A stretch of 64,000 nt of DNA from Istiophorus platypterus (taxonomy: Eukaryota > Chordata > Actinopteri > Istiophoriformes > Istiophoridae). The notes beneath the pieces are model-generated. The model saw nothing but the letters and a program-made list of their open reading frames with translations, did not search any database and was not told where the DNA came from. Location of the stretch: contig CM029115.1 in NCBI GenBank assembly GCA_016859345.1, positions 12,034,501-12,098,500 of the forward strand, read 5' to 3'. The position numbers and the translations under genes were made by a program. Positions within the stretch are counted from its first letter, which is position 1. The number at the start of each line of letters is the position of its first letter. Below are positions 11,481 through 23,990 of the stretch, one piece after another.

Positions 11481-13532
11481 TTATGCTTTTGTGCCATAGC
11501 TTAATATATTAACGTATGGGTTAGGCTCCTGTCATTTAAACATACCCAGTATCATCAGTAAAATAGTGATCAAAAAAGTAAAAGAGTAACATAGTGGGTA
11601 GTAAAATAATCAAACTATGATCTTTTGAGAAAGATCTTTGTGGTGTCTAATCCCTGATCTGAAATCAATCCCACTGCTAGCTGGGAATAAAAAGATAATT
11701 TACTCTTACGAAGAGTTTTTGCAATGGCTTTAGTCTGTTACAGTCTGAAATCTTCTTTTTCACCTTCACCAAAAATGAAGCTGAAAGTTATTTATGATAT
11801 GATTAAAGTGGTTAATAATTCTTTACAACAGCTACAAAATTCTATAATAAGAAGACAATGTCAATTGTATATTTTAAAAAGCTGCATCTGCAGCTCTGTT
11901 TACAGCTATTGAAAATTACTTATAAGTAAAATGAGAACAGAAACAGTATAAAACTCTAAACTTAGCAACCAAATACATTGTCATTGCCTTTCAAAGCAAC
12001 TCATATTAGTGTTTTCTGGTCTGGTTCCCTAATGAGCAGGGCAACACTGCTTGTCAGTGGCATTATAAATGCACATTGTAAAACATATTACTGTGACTTT
12101 TCTCTGATCAGCCACCACTATGGTTAGGATTTGGTTAGGTTTAGTCCCAAAACCTACTTGGTTAAGGTTAGGGCAAGATGATGATTTGAATTTATAAAGA
12201 ACTATCACTTAAGTTTAGGGAACTATCGTGACCATGGGAAGAAGAAACCAATGTTGTTATAGGAAATGGGAAACAAATAATGGTCTGCCATGTCAAAGCC
12301 ACATGTTACATAACATCACAGCAATTCCACCTTTGCTTCTAAATCAACAAGAGTCTTAAGTTACATGAGAGAGTTCCTTGTCAGGTTAATGGAAACACAG
12401 GTCTCGTTTTAGGCATTTAAACAAACAGTCTCTCCTATCATTGCTCTGGTGAGAAATATATAGAGATATGTGAATCTGAACCAAACCTAAAATGAAAATT
12501 TGGCTAAGTTAAGTATACGTTTCTTTATTTACACCATTTAAACTTTCATGTGTCGATCATAGAACTTGATCAGGTCTAGGATCTATTCTGTCACTGCATT
12601 TTTAACACTAATGTTTCAGACACAGCTTCTGCACCACTTCAGGAAACACTGGTGGGCACCCATGAAATGGAGACAAAAAAATCTTACATTGGCCTCTCCC
12701 CTTTATGGGCACGATTAGAGAAAGGGCAGAACAATGAAATAACTGTGCCTGTGTTGGAGCAGTTCATAAGGAATTACTTTCCAACTATTCAAAAAGAGGA
12801 AAAATCATTAACGGAAAGTGTGTTTCTTTTTTTCCCTCACATGGAGAAATCTAGTAGAGACAAAGAGAACTTTCAGTCACTGATATACACACAGAAAGTA
12901 TGGCAATTCCTCGTGCTGCAGCATAGAGAAGAAACAAGAAGATGAGATGAAAAAGAGGAGGGCCAGTATCAGAGATTATAATTTAAAGAAGAAATGTTAT
13001 AAATACGATTGAAATGTTTAAAACCTAATTTCAGCTAAGATAAAATGACTTTTCTTAAATGTTTATATGATCCCTCTCAATGAAAATATTAAATGATCCA
13101 CTCCATAAGAATAATGTGGGGCTAAAAAAAAAAAATAGTTAATGTTTGTATGGGGCATACTTCAGTTAACCCATGCGATAAACCAGTTTATTCTATGACG
13201 GGAGGGATACAGAGCTCCCCTGCAGGCAGCACATTTAATTACACAGCAATGTCTGGGGGCAGCTCTATAGACACAATGTACTTTTTAAAATATATGTAGC
13301 AGGTGGCACAAGGATGGCATCTGCCATGTGTGCATTCATATCTTTTTCATACATTTATGACATAGATTACATTAGAGTACTTTGATAGTAAAATAAATAA
13401 GCAGTCTTGACAACTTCATCAAGCTTATTAATAAGCAGATATCAAGCCTGAGTAAACACATAATATATATGCAATCAACAGCTGCTGTTTCTTCCAAATA
13501 TTCAAGTTTCTTGGGTGTTTGTCTCATGGATG
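11481..13532. other. Gene-free AT-rich flank
   Basis: The 97-codon frame at 12652-12945 starts with an ATG but matches no family I know, and its composition is that of the surrounding DNA. No repeat or RNA gene is evident. Confidence 0.5.
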
Positions 13533-13570
13533 TCATTTATTATCGTTCATTAATGAACGATAATAAATGA
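13533..13570. repeat. Second perfect 38-bp palindrome
   Basis: The left arm TCATTTATTATCGTTCATT (13533-13551) meets its exact reverse complement (13552-13570) with no spacer; the centre is ATTAAT. The sequence is unrelated to the palindrome at 9183-9220 but has the same arm length. It can form a cruciform. Confidence 0.95.
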
Positions 13571-13829
13571 GCGATAGCATACTCACATAGTCAAATAATT
13601 CAAAAAAATTTAATATGTGGCACAGTCTAATTTAGATTCCCAAAAAACAAATCAATCATCTTTATAACTTAAGTTTGATGTATCTCATGCATGTTGACAA
13701 AAAGTTTCCAGCACAAAGATCAGTGTGAATTTGTCACTGTATGTGAGAGTGCATTGTGTGCGTGTCTGTGTGTGTGTCTGTATCTATGTGTACATATACT
13801 ATGTACATGATAGTATAATAAAGTGAAGA

Positions 13830-14010
13830 AGGTCTGATCAACAGCTCCCCCATCGGCACTGTGTGTCAGCCAGTCAGCGCAGTCACAGGACCATGGGGCT
13901 TTTCCTATGATGTAACTGGAGCATCAGGCAGAACAAAGGGGGAGCTTGTTGTTCAGCTTGTGCCTCATCCATAATGCATAAAAGGTGTACAGACAGAATA
14001 CTGCTGGTTA
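13830..14010 (+). promoter_or_regulatory. Weak candidate promoter with CATAAAAGG motif
   Basis: A GC-balanced segment ends in GCATAAAAGGTG at about 13976-13987, a reasonable TATA-box variant. Nothing that looks like a first exon with a good donor could be fixed downstream. It is recorded only because vertebrate MEF2C genes use several alternative promoters. Confidence 0.15.
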
Positions 14011-15254
14011 AACACGACACATGCAAATCGCCAGTGCTGTCTCTGGTTTGACACTGCTCGGTAAGGGGTTGTTATGTGGCCATTACAGTCTCAGAACCCA
14101 TTTGTTATTGTTGCTTTCAACTTTGTTTTGTTTGGTTTGATCCAACAGGGTACTGTTCTGAAACCGAACTGTAAGGACAAGGAAGTGTATGAAATGCTAC
14201 AGTGAATTTCATGCTGGCAGGGACCGTTAATGGCCAAACCACACAGAAAAACTGTTATGGAAATTAATGTTCTGTATGGTTTCACTGAAAAGTGAGTCAT
14301 AACATTATGGAACACAGCAGCTTTTGATAAGTAGACAGAATCTTTTTTTCCATTTAAATGCAAGTATAACAACTGACCAGAGCTGTAAAAGATTAAATTT
14401 ACTGAGGTGCCTTATGTTTAAGAGATATGTGGGATCATTTAAGGTCGATAATGTGCAGATAAAAATCAATTCTAAGATCAGTTTCTTTAGTTTAGTTTAT
14501 CCCGTCATTCAAGTACAAGGCTTGGTAGTTGATAACAATTTTCACAGTAACATATTTACATTTATCATATGTGTGATTATAAAAATATGTTATATTTATA
14601 TTTAACATGTTTTTGTGAAGGCAATTACCACAAGGTGCTAGAGTATATGGGCTCAGTGGTAAAATTATCAAGGTATTATTGCCTGCAAGCTAAATTTAGA
14701 AAGGTGACTGGCACCTTTATATTACAAAAGTTCATTTCAGTGTACAAATAAATACTTCTCCAGAATCATGAATTTCTTTGTTTTACATATTTTGAAATAT
14801 GAGGGCATTTGGTTTCAGTTAATTAAGTGATTTTGCCACCTTTGCTCCCATAATTATATTGTACAGTCTTACATTTCCGTATGACTATAATTACTGATGA
14901 TATTGCCCTCTGAGTTTCATTATAAACCTTATTAATAAGCTCCAAATCATGTGTAATATAAATGCTTTGGATAACTTACACAAAGAGCAAGCATAGATTG
15001 GCATGGAAATATCTCTTATCTCCCCTACAAAGTTTAAGATGGCTTCTGAAGCAGGTGTGTTTTGCCTTAGAAGAGAACCCAGACGTTCAGGCTGGTCATG
15101 TCCTGTACAATATGGCTATCATCTGTTAAAATGAACAAAGATTGAATAAAAGGTGTGTACTTTTACGCGTGTTCCTTAAAAAAACGGTAGCTTATATAAA
15201 ATAACAGTCTCCATTGACAGTATTACACGCTCCAGTAGATTTATGCCCTTGCAG

Positions 15255-15520
15255 TAAACATGGATGACACTTATATTACATTGTAACATGATTTATCAGG
15301 CTAATGTTGGCCATTAGATATTAGATATGGGCCAGATGGACTTATCTATTGCCGATATGGCATTTTATTAATGCATTTTTTGTTGTATTTCGTTACTTTT
15401 TAAAGTAATTTCTTTAGTCTAGGATTATTTTTTCCCTATAACCAAATATGTGCCACTGAATTTCATAATAGACAATGGTTTAAATATTTTGCACTGGCTT
15501 TTCCATCCTGTCAACTGTAA
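15255..15520. mobile_element. Possible hAT-like DNA transposon remnant
   Basis: The text around 15300-15362 (repeated ATTAGATAT, GGGCCAGAT, GCCGATATGG) resembles the GCCGATATCGG-type ends and subterminal repeats of short non-autonomous hAT elements of fish. No TIR pair or target-site duplication could be defined. It might instead be ordinary AT-rich sequence. Confidence 0.3.
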
Positions 15521-17011
15521 CATTATGGAAGAAAAATAATATATTTAATGTTGATATTCAGCAAGATGTATTCAAACTTTAGTCTAAAAATGTTGGCACC
15601 GGGATTGTCCTTCAAACATTCATATTGATCTTACCTTAAGACAGACAAACACACAAATAACTAGGCACACATACACATGCGCAGAAGTAAGATCTATAGA
15701 TCCCCAACTGAGCCTATGAGTTAAATTGGCCCACAGGTCGTTCGGTAACCCCCCGCGAAGAGTTTAGTGTCAAAACATCAAATGTCTCTCAAATTCATTA
15801 GGGAACAGACGCAGGAAGAGTGACGGAAAGTGGTAAATACCAAATAAGGCTGAAAGCATTTTTAGACATGTCTGACATAACAACAAATACTCCATGTGTC
15901 TCGTAGTGTCTTTGTAATAGCTGGCTAATTCTCAGGAGTAGTGAGGCAGAGTGCTTGACAACATCATCTACTATGACAGACAGATTGTGTTTTCACGTGA
16001 GCATGATCGACAACAGATTGCACTGAGCCCGGGCGCTTCCTGTTTGCCCTGGAAATGTGTTTGTGTTTATCTTTTGCTTGAGAGAGGCATTCCTTTCTTT
16101 CTTCCTCCATTACAAAAAAAACACGCACTTTCAGGCGAGCTGTTCTGCACGTGAGTCTATGCGTGTGTGTGACACATGCTGTGAAGTGACTGCCAGGAGA
16201 GGCTTAAGAAACAATCCAAGCAAGATCAATATCAGCAAACCGCACTTAAGTGTTTGACTTAACATCCAGTCGCAGTTTCCCCTCTTCTTTTTTTATGCAC
16301 AGCTGATGCCAGACCTAATGAAATTGCATTTACACAAAAGCCTAAACTGTGTGTATACACACTGTGACAGTATTGAAATTACATAATTGTTTTGGCAAAC
16401 AGTTTTTTTTTCTCCGACGGGCTTTGATAACACTGTCAACCCACACTTGAAAACACATACACACACTCACATCCCTCCAACCATAAGTTCAGGATTTCTA
16501 AGAGTAGGAGGGACGGACAATGGCTGATGAGGCTGGGGAAGTTTCAGATGGCAAGAAACTAATAATGTAGTTTGTTTTAATTAAGGAGAATATACTTTGG
16601 CTCAAGGTAACACAAATACTCCACCCCGCAATGTCTAACATAGAACCGGTCATCTTGTTTGCACACACATTGTGTGCCTAAGTCTAAATCAACTGTGACA
16701 CACTCTGACTGACACCATACAAATTCGATAGTAATCTGGCTATAATACTTTGAGTTGTTTCTGCATGCACAAAGTACTCACAAGAGCAAAAGATACAGTA
16801 GGTCTTCCCTACTTTGCATTTAATATGTGAGCATAGAATGAGGCTTTTGCTGTGCCTTCACTATAAGTTCATCCCTGTAGACAAGTCAGACAGTCGTTAA
16901 TGAATATGCATGAGCCAGTGTTTGCTTCGTTTAATGATTTTTACCATTCAAATACACTCAATCCACCTCCCCCATTTATTTCTTTGTATTTCATATGGCC
17001 ATTAAAAACAG

Positions 17012-17012
<1 letters not shown>

Positions 17013-17058
<46 letters not shown>
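17013..17058. repeat. (CA)n microsatellite
   Basis: About 23 uninterrupted CA units. Reading frames across it are simple His-Thr translations and not genes. Confidence 0.97.
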
Positions 17059-17060
<2 letters not shown>

Positions 17061-17479
17061 GATATTAACATGGATTCTGCACGCTTAAGTATGTGCAAGG
17101 GTACATGCACATACATGAAAACAATTACCATTTTACTGGCAGGTTCCCTCTCTCTTCTCCTCCTCACACTTCTCTATGTTACTTCTCCTCCCAGGTGCCA
17201 ACCAGAGACAACCTCAAACTTTGTGAACACTGAAGGACCTCGCCAGTGAAACGCTGATAGATGGCATAGAAAGCTACGAGACTGAGGGCACGCAAGACGG
17301 TACACATAGGAACCTTGAATGTGGTATGTACTATCACGTAGGCACCCATAGGTGTCCATATGTCGGTGCCACATTTAATGCAATTGTAATTACTAGAGGC
17401 ACACACTAAGAGGTCTGAAGGGAGAGGATTGTGTCTGTTAAGGATGCCATATCTGTATGTTTCATACAATCTGAAATGT

Positions 17480-17700
17480 GATGCCTTTGATGTCTGCCAT
17501 GTTACATTTATGAATCCATTGTGTCTAACAGACTACACGATGTGAAGGTGGTATGCCGAGTCATTAGACACCAGTGGCTTCAGTTACAGGCCGTAATGTT
17601 CTCCCGTCAAGCAGATTAGCCGGCTTGATTTATTTATTAACTGATTTCACGTCCTGCCATTTCCTACCCCAGCTGACCGGCCAACTGGGTGGCTGGCTAC
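17480..17700. promoter_or_regulatory. Candidate conserved non-coding element
   Basis: A repeat-free, GC-balanced segment lies between two AT-rich stretches about 2 kb upstream of the inferred promoter. It carries a GGATTAGCC-like core on the reverse reading (AGATTAGCCGG at about 17611) and a homeodomain-type TTATTAACTGA. Composition only; no alignment available. Confidence 0.25.
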
Positions 17701-19039
17701 ATACATGGCTTCTGCTTCACAGGTGAACCTCAAGGGAAGGCAAAGATTAGAGGGGGTGCTTGGTGTCCCCTTACACTTCATACAGTCTGGAGTGACAGGC
17801 ATGTACTGCAAGCTAAGGGAAGCTTTGAAGGAAATGCTTTGCTGTTTGATTGCATTTAGACAAAAACAGTGGAGTTGGACTAATATTTTCGGTAAATAAT
17901 GGATGATGCCAATACAATGATGGTAAGGATGTGATCAAAACTCAGCGAAGGTGGCACATAGTTCCTCTTTGACAAGTTAAAAACGAATAAACAAATAAAT
18001 AAATTTAAGGGCCACCACTTCTTCTTTCTTCTTTCATTCACAAGTATGGAAATGCTGAGGTTTACCAACCAGAAAAACTGACCATCCAAAAATTTTCTAA
18101 TAGCAAATCAAATATAAGGAGTGTATATTTTGTTTTCATGAAGATGAATTCATTCAAACTCGAGAGTTAGACTTGATGGTGTACAAGATTATAACAGGCT
18201 TCATTCGAGACCGCCATTAAACATCTTTAAAATAATACAACCCCCATATAATGTGAGTATAATAGAACTGTGGTATTACAAGGCCTATCTGGGATACATC
18301 TCTGTTCGAAAAGCCATTGCTCTGCCTGTCTGTGTCTTATCTGAAGTGGCAAACTTGCTGTTCTAATTGTTATCTTCACACTAATAGAGTGGATGTTTTG
18401 AAATCATTTGGTCGGATTGATATATGCTTGGTAATTCCCCCAATGCTTACTGTCTGTGTCAGGCCTTATCAGCAGAGATAGCTGTGTCCTGGAGTATGAT
18501 TGGCAGCATGCGGGAGGTGGAAGGTTTGTAGTGACTCAAAATGGAAGCTGCACTCATGCTGCAGAGAGAGGGACGATTTTTTTTTGAGAAGTGAACAATG
18601 GTATCATTTAGGAGTTATTGAACAAAATAAATTAGATAATCCTACTTTTTATTTTCATTGTAACAATGAGTCTTAAAAATCTCATTTTCCATAAGAATAT
18701 AATAAAAAAAAGCGGGGTGATGAAGTTTATTTTGTGTTTGAGGCCAGTTGTTTCATGTTTTTTTTTTTTTTTTCATTCCATTTTCTTGAGTGGAGATATT
18801 TGGCTGTTCAGTATTTTTCAAGGTATTCAGTGTTTCTAAAAACATCCTGGTATGAAATAAGAATATTTTTTTTATTATATACCGTGGGCAGTTTTTTTTC
18901 TTGTGGTGGTGGTGGTGGTGGGGGGGGGGTTAGAGTGGATTAAGTTTTATCGTACCTGCCATTTGATGTGACATGCGTGAAACGACAGGCTAAAACAGCA
19001 TCTGCCAAGAAAAGAAAAACAAAACAAAAAAAACAAAAA

Positions 19040-19260
19040 AAGCCACGAAGTTTGGCGGCACAGATTTAGATGTCTTAAGTCGGCTGCAGATGCTTAACGC
19101 GCTCTCGCCTGCTCCATTAGTTAAAGCGCACATTCCCCATCATCTTCCTCTAGTGGTCTCTCCGAGCAGTTAATTGTGCGTCCACTCTATCGGGGCTGGC
19201 GCGATAATAAAAGCATTAAGGGCCGTGCCTCTTTCATTAAAGTAGAGTTGGGAAATGTGA
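19040..19260 (+). promoter_or_regulatory. mef2c: Inferred mef2c promoter (CpG-rich, TATA-like)
   Basis: CpG content rises sharply here relative to the preceding 19 kb. GATAATAAAAG at about 19202-19212 is a TATA-like motif, preceded by homeodomain-type cores (CCATTAGTTAAAG near 19114, GTTAATTGTG near 19169). A strong donor ends the CpG-rich block 0.7 kb downstream. Together these suggest a start site near 19,230-19,260. This is inference; the start could lie further downstream in the GA-rich stretch, and other mef2c promoters may exist outside the window. Confidence 0.5.
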
Positions 19261-19287
19261 GACCGCCCCCTTCCAGGAGTCAAAAAA

Positions 19288-19325
19288 GAGAGAGGGAGAG
19301 GGAGAGAGAGGGAGAGAGACAGAGG

Positions 19326-19357
<32 letters not shown>

Positions 19358-19358
19358 A
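19288..19358. repeat. (GA)n-rich purine tract in exon 1
   Basis: Interrupted GAGAGG/GAGA repeats, ending just before ATCGATTATTTCG. In vertebrate promoters such tracts are nucleosome-poor and bind GAGA-type factors; here this is only a possibility. Confidence 0.85.
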
Positions 19359-19604
19359 ATCGATTATTTCGCCTCGTTGTAAGAGAGTGAGAGGGTTTAG
19401 GGAAAGACTCGACCCGGGATTGTGGGAAGGAACAGTAACAGCCTCTCGACATCACCGACAACCTCCGGGCGTCCGGCAGCGTTACCAGCGACCGCAGCAC
19501 CGCCGCACCGCTCCGCCGCTCCACCGGGTCCCTCTCCGCTCACCGGCACCGCGCAGAGCGACCAGGCGACGCGTCCACGCCGCCTCCTGAGCAGACGCCG
19601 TCCG

Positions 19605-19670
19605 GTCGTAGGGAGAGAGAGGAGAGAGAGACAGAGACAGACAGAGACAGAGACAGAGAGAGAGAGAGAG
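19605..19670. repeat. Second (GA)n/(CAGAGA)n tract in exon 1
   Basis: GAGA repeats with an embedded run of six-base AGACAG-type units. If transcribed, it lies in the mef2c 5' UTR about 270 bases before the donor. Confidence 0.85.
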
Positions 19671-19914
19671 TAGTTTCCCCGACTCTATAGACTCCTGCCA
19701 CCCACTGTAGGTTACTTTTTTTTTTTTTTTTCCTCCTCCCGGCGACGTCCTCTCCTAAGTTTGCGCTCCTGGATTTTAAGCGCGTCTTGGCGAAGTCCGT
19801 CCCCATCAAGCAGCGGCTTCAGCCTCCCTGTCAATCGGCCGGTTGACCAAACGACCGGCGGACAGCTCGCTGCGTCTTTCTCTTCACACCCCCCCCCCCC
19901 CGGAACAAGATTTC

Positions 19915-19926
19915 ATGCGAAATAAA
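19915..19926 (+). other. First part of a spliced upstream ORF (uORF) in the mef2c 5' UTR
   Basis: ATG CGA AAT AAA ends exactly at the exon-1 donor. Spliced to the second exon (41441-41467) it continues GTA CAG ATG CTG GAA TCT TTG CGT TGA, giving the 12-residue peptide MRNKVQMLESLR. A second in-frame ATG lies in the second exon. The stop is about 145 nt before the mef2c start codon, leaving room for reinitiation. The uORF exists only if the inferred splice is used. Confidence 0.45.
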
Positions 19927-21964
19927 GTAAGTACAGAGCTCAGAGTGCTTGACACTCGCTCGTTAGCATCCGCAAGACGCGTTGTATCATATGATCTTTA
20001 TTTTTAAGCTTCCAGAGGGAAACTTGGAGGGGGGGGGGTCTATTTTGATGCGCGCTGCCTCCTCAACTAAGTAAAGTAACTGCATCTATTGATTTGTTGT
20101 GACCCTGACCGACTCATGCCGGTGACAACTATGTCATATAATTACACGCTGGCATCAAATACCTGTTTATGGTCTATCAGGAGAGTGGAGCTCTGTCTCG
20201 TCCCGGTGTGACTGTTGTGTCGACCTTGTGTAGCTTTCTTGTGTCCACATGCAGGCGCACAGTCCCAAAGCCACCGCTACGGAATAGGCTGCCCTCCTTA
20301 ATATAACATTATAGCGTGTTGTACTCTAAAATCAGTTACAATAATAGTTTAACCTACCCGGTGTGTACGTTTTTTTTTATTATTATTAAATAAGATGTCA
20401 GGAAACTCAAAAAGCTCAGTTAAAGAAAATGGGAAAAAAAAAAATTACATCTAGTTGAGAACTTTTAATATTTCAAATCAATTGCTGCTTTAAAGCCACA
20501 GAATGCAGGGAAACTCAGTACATACTGGATGGCCTTGCTTCGTGGATATATACTGCAATTCTTTATGAGTAGGTTAAACGCACTAAACTGAGATGCACTG
20601 ATCACAATGACCCTGTGATGATGTATATTAAATAAGGATAACCTACACATAGTCAACTTTCATAAATATTTTTTTTTAGAAAATACTGTAAATAATGTAA
20701 ACATTATTCATATCCAAATTAGAAAACAGGAGAACACAGTTGTCACACCTATTGATAATACAGACAGAACAGATACACAGGGATAACAGAACTGTAAATC
20801 ACTGTTTTAGAGAAGGATTGGCAAGTCCAGGCTGAGTTATAATTTCTTCTTTGTGACTTTTGGGGCGAGATATTTCGATATAATTTCACTACAGCGAGAA
20901 TGATATATTTATACGGTAAGTTTAGCTCAGTCTCATGTGGCTCAATTGAACCTGTTGCAGTGTGAGGATTAATAATGACACCATAATTAACCTGTGGCAA
21001 CTTTCACAGGTTGCAGCTTTTGAAATAAAACTGAATTTATTTTTTCTGTACTTAAAGTGTGGACATGGGGCCCATTAATGAAATGTGCAGCCGCAAGGGT
21101 AGTAATAAAATTTAAAAGTACTACAGAATACTTCATTTAAATTCAGACCAACTGTGGTACTAACTAGTTTGTGTATCTGATGCTCGTTAATGTAAGGCTC
21201 AAAAGTAAATCTCTATACCGATTTTCTTGTGACTATGTTATAAAGCAATTTACAAATAGCAATTTATCACTGAAATAAATACTGTTTATTTCAAAACTTA
21301 AAAAAAAATGCTATTAATGTAGAGATAGCTGCAGTTTCTCAAACTCGATAAAATCAATATGATATTCACAGCACATTTTGAGATCTACAAGAACTATTAA
21401 AGTTGAAATACAGTTTAATACAGTTTAGTAAAATATCTTATTAAAGTTTAATGGGATATTTTGAAGGCAATCTTGAAAAATACAATTTTTTAAGTGATAA
21501 AGTGTTGCTGTCTCCTACATTATATTGACCTAATTTGTGACTCTGTGAAAAGCATGCTGCATAAGTAATTTACTGCTTAACTGCAATTTACAGTTTTAAA
21601 AGAATACAGCCTATATAAAGTAAATGCAACATATGATATACAATTTTTTACATTTTAACAGGGTGTACTTTCCTATGCATTGTTCTTTTCCTTTGTATAA
21701 TACTATATGTTGTTTTATGTGAGTCGTTTACTCATGAAAAAAATATAAAAGTATATTAGTTTATAAAAAGATTTTACACATGGCCTTCCCTCTTCTACCC
21801 ATCGTCAATGAAGTTGTTCTGTGTGGCCTGTCTGGCCTGTTGCTCTCTTGGGATTTAGTGTTAGGTTAATCCGCTCAGAGGAAGGTGAGCGCTCGCATGT
21901 GGACCCACGATTACACACAGAAGACTCTGTCAGCCAAGCTGTGTAATCTCAGAGACCCTGTACA

Positions 21965-22018
21965 AACACACACACACACGCACACACGCAAACACGCACA
22001 CACACACACACACACACA
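21965..22018. repeat. (CA)n microsatellite, interrupted
   Basis: CA units with CG interruptions at about 21980-21996. Frames on both strands are low-complexity translations. Confidence 0.95.
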
Positions 22019-23919
22019 TATGCATGCATGGATGTATGCAGTCGGACACAAATACACACAAATGCATATGAACAAAACAACGGTAGCCTCTTTCTCTTTC
22101 TGTCTGTCTGTAGCGCACACACACTTTCACACACCGACACCCACACTATCTGGCCTGTGCTGCTTTTGTTTCTCTTATTCTCTTAAGGCCTCCCTCTTGA
22201 CAAATCATTTGGGATTTTGGGTGCTGATTCACAAAACCAACAGTGACAACACACTCTTACCCTTCTCACAGAGAGGGATTAGAAGGTCACGTGTCCCTGT
22301 GATTGGCCAGAGCATTGAGCCGATTGTCAGGGCACTTTGCTGTACACTAGAGGCTCAGTAAAGCTTTAGTTAAGTGAAGGAGAGGGACACATTGTGTGCC
22401 ATGGTCAGGATTTTGCCATGTCTTTTAAAAGCTCTCTGACAAAATCCACATAGGATGGACTGTTGCTAATATCTTTAATCATAAATGTCTAATATAAAGC
22501 CTATAAATGTGTGAAAATTAGTTTTTACCGGCCGGCCGAGACAAGCAGGACCAGAAAGAGAGAGTTAGCCTTTGAGTGCTGTAAAATATGTGCCATCAAG
22601 GTTGCATCTTTAAAAAAGAAGGGGTAAAGTATACCTCTGTTCTGTCTCATAGCACAGACATTTCTTACCGTACAGTAGGCACATTTCAGGATTCCCTCCT
22701 TATGGAAAACCAGATCTATGAAAACATTATTCTTAATGGAAACATCAGAAGCATTTATGTTTAAGCAAACAATTTAATAGCCCCCTTTGCTATGCTTTAA
22801 AGTTTTTTTTCACTAATGGTTTCAAATATTTTGGAAGGGGTTTGCAGAGTTTGCTCAGTTAAACATGAGTAAAACACTCATTTGCAGATTGCAGGTTGGC
22901 AAGATCAGGAGGTAGATATTGAAGAACTGTAATTGGACTTCATGCCCTTTGGGTCAAAGAAGGTAATATAAGAGTCAATTGTGGAGAATCATATTAACCT
23001 CATATAAGAAGCATCTAATATCTTAAACCATCAAGACATATCCCTGTATATCTTGCTTATATTTCAGTACGTTTTGATTTTGGTACTTTCACACAAACGT
23101 TAGAGAACACCTAAAATCCAAATATGAAATAATCAAGATAAACTCAAGATAAACAAGATAAACTTTTTATAGCAATTTTATTTGACACAAATAATGTGAA
23201 ACTTTTCAGTTATTTGCTTAGAATAACTTTTTTTCTCTCCTGTTTATAAGCAGATGAAAATACTTAAGTTTTCTAATAACTCAAAGGCTTGTCGTATTCT
23301 TTTTTATTGGACAAGGCAGGTGTTCCCTCTTTTGCAGCATTGGAGGAAAAGTCTCCTTTTTTCATTCTTATACATTTTTATAGCACCAATGAAAAGCATC
23401 GGTCTCAATCTCACCATGTGTTTATTTGCTCATTTTGAACAGATCTCCCTTTCATTGTCCTAAGTGTTGTGCATGTTAGAAATGTTTACCCAAATGTTTC
23501 TTTGCCTTAGGAACACTGTCTGTGTATCTTCATAAGAGCTGCAATTACTCATGAAACTTAAAAAATCATAATCCAAAGTAAATAACACAGTCCTTGAATG
23601 GTTTATGGTGGATTGAATGCATATATTTGAATATGTCCTGGTTTCTGCATAATGATGCAAAGTCTTCTTCTGTCTCTATCTAGTAATTAGCGGTGACGCT
23701 CAGCAACTTTCTCTGTGTGCTGTAAGTGGATGGGGGTGTATGGGGTTTGTTCACTGGGGTGTTAAAGATCACAGAGGAATATATCAGCCTTTGATGTTTA
23801 ATTGTATTGTAAAACACACTTTAGAATATTTCTGCATAAAGTAGACTTCTGGCTGTGCTGTGCTTTGTGTTTGCTGTTTCTTTGTGTGTTTGTCTGTCAG
23901 TATGTTCTGTGTGTCTTGG

Positions 23920-23921
<2 letters not shown>

Positions 23922-23990
<69 letters not shown>
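23922..23990. repeat. (TG)n microsatellite
   Basis: About 34 TG units with a single GA interruption near 23965. Confidence 0.97.

Larger units (their letters stand above)
19240..19926 (+). other. mef2c: Inferred non-coding first exon of mef2c (5' UTR)
   Basis: This CpG-dense block (GC-rich core 19410-19870) contains two GA-rich tracts and ends at 19926 in a consensus donor, AAA followed by GTAAGTAC. It has no long ATG-initiated frame. The only ATGs are at 19255, immediately followed by a stop, and at 19915. The next good acceptor on this strand with matching features is at 41440, just upstream of the mef2c start codon, so the block is read as the 5' UTR exon. Joining it to the second exon gives a coherent 12-codon upstream ORF. 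The 5' end is not fixed; a transcript with a different first exon is possible. Confidence 0.6.

Noticed and set aside
12652..12945. 97-codon plus-strand frame
   Set aside because: No recognisable family, no splice sites placed sensibly, and base composition equal to its flanks; expected by chance in 64 kb.
19387..19673. Frames of 67-83 codons across the CpG-rich exon 1
   Set aside because: They begin at non-ATG codons, are Arg/Pro/Ser-rich from composition, and the block reads better as 5' UTR.
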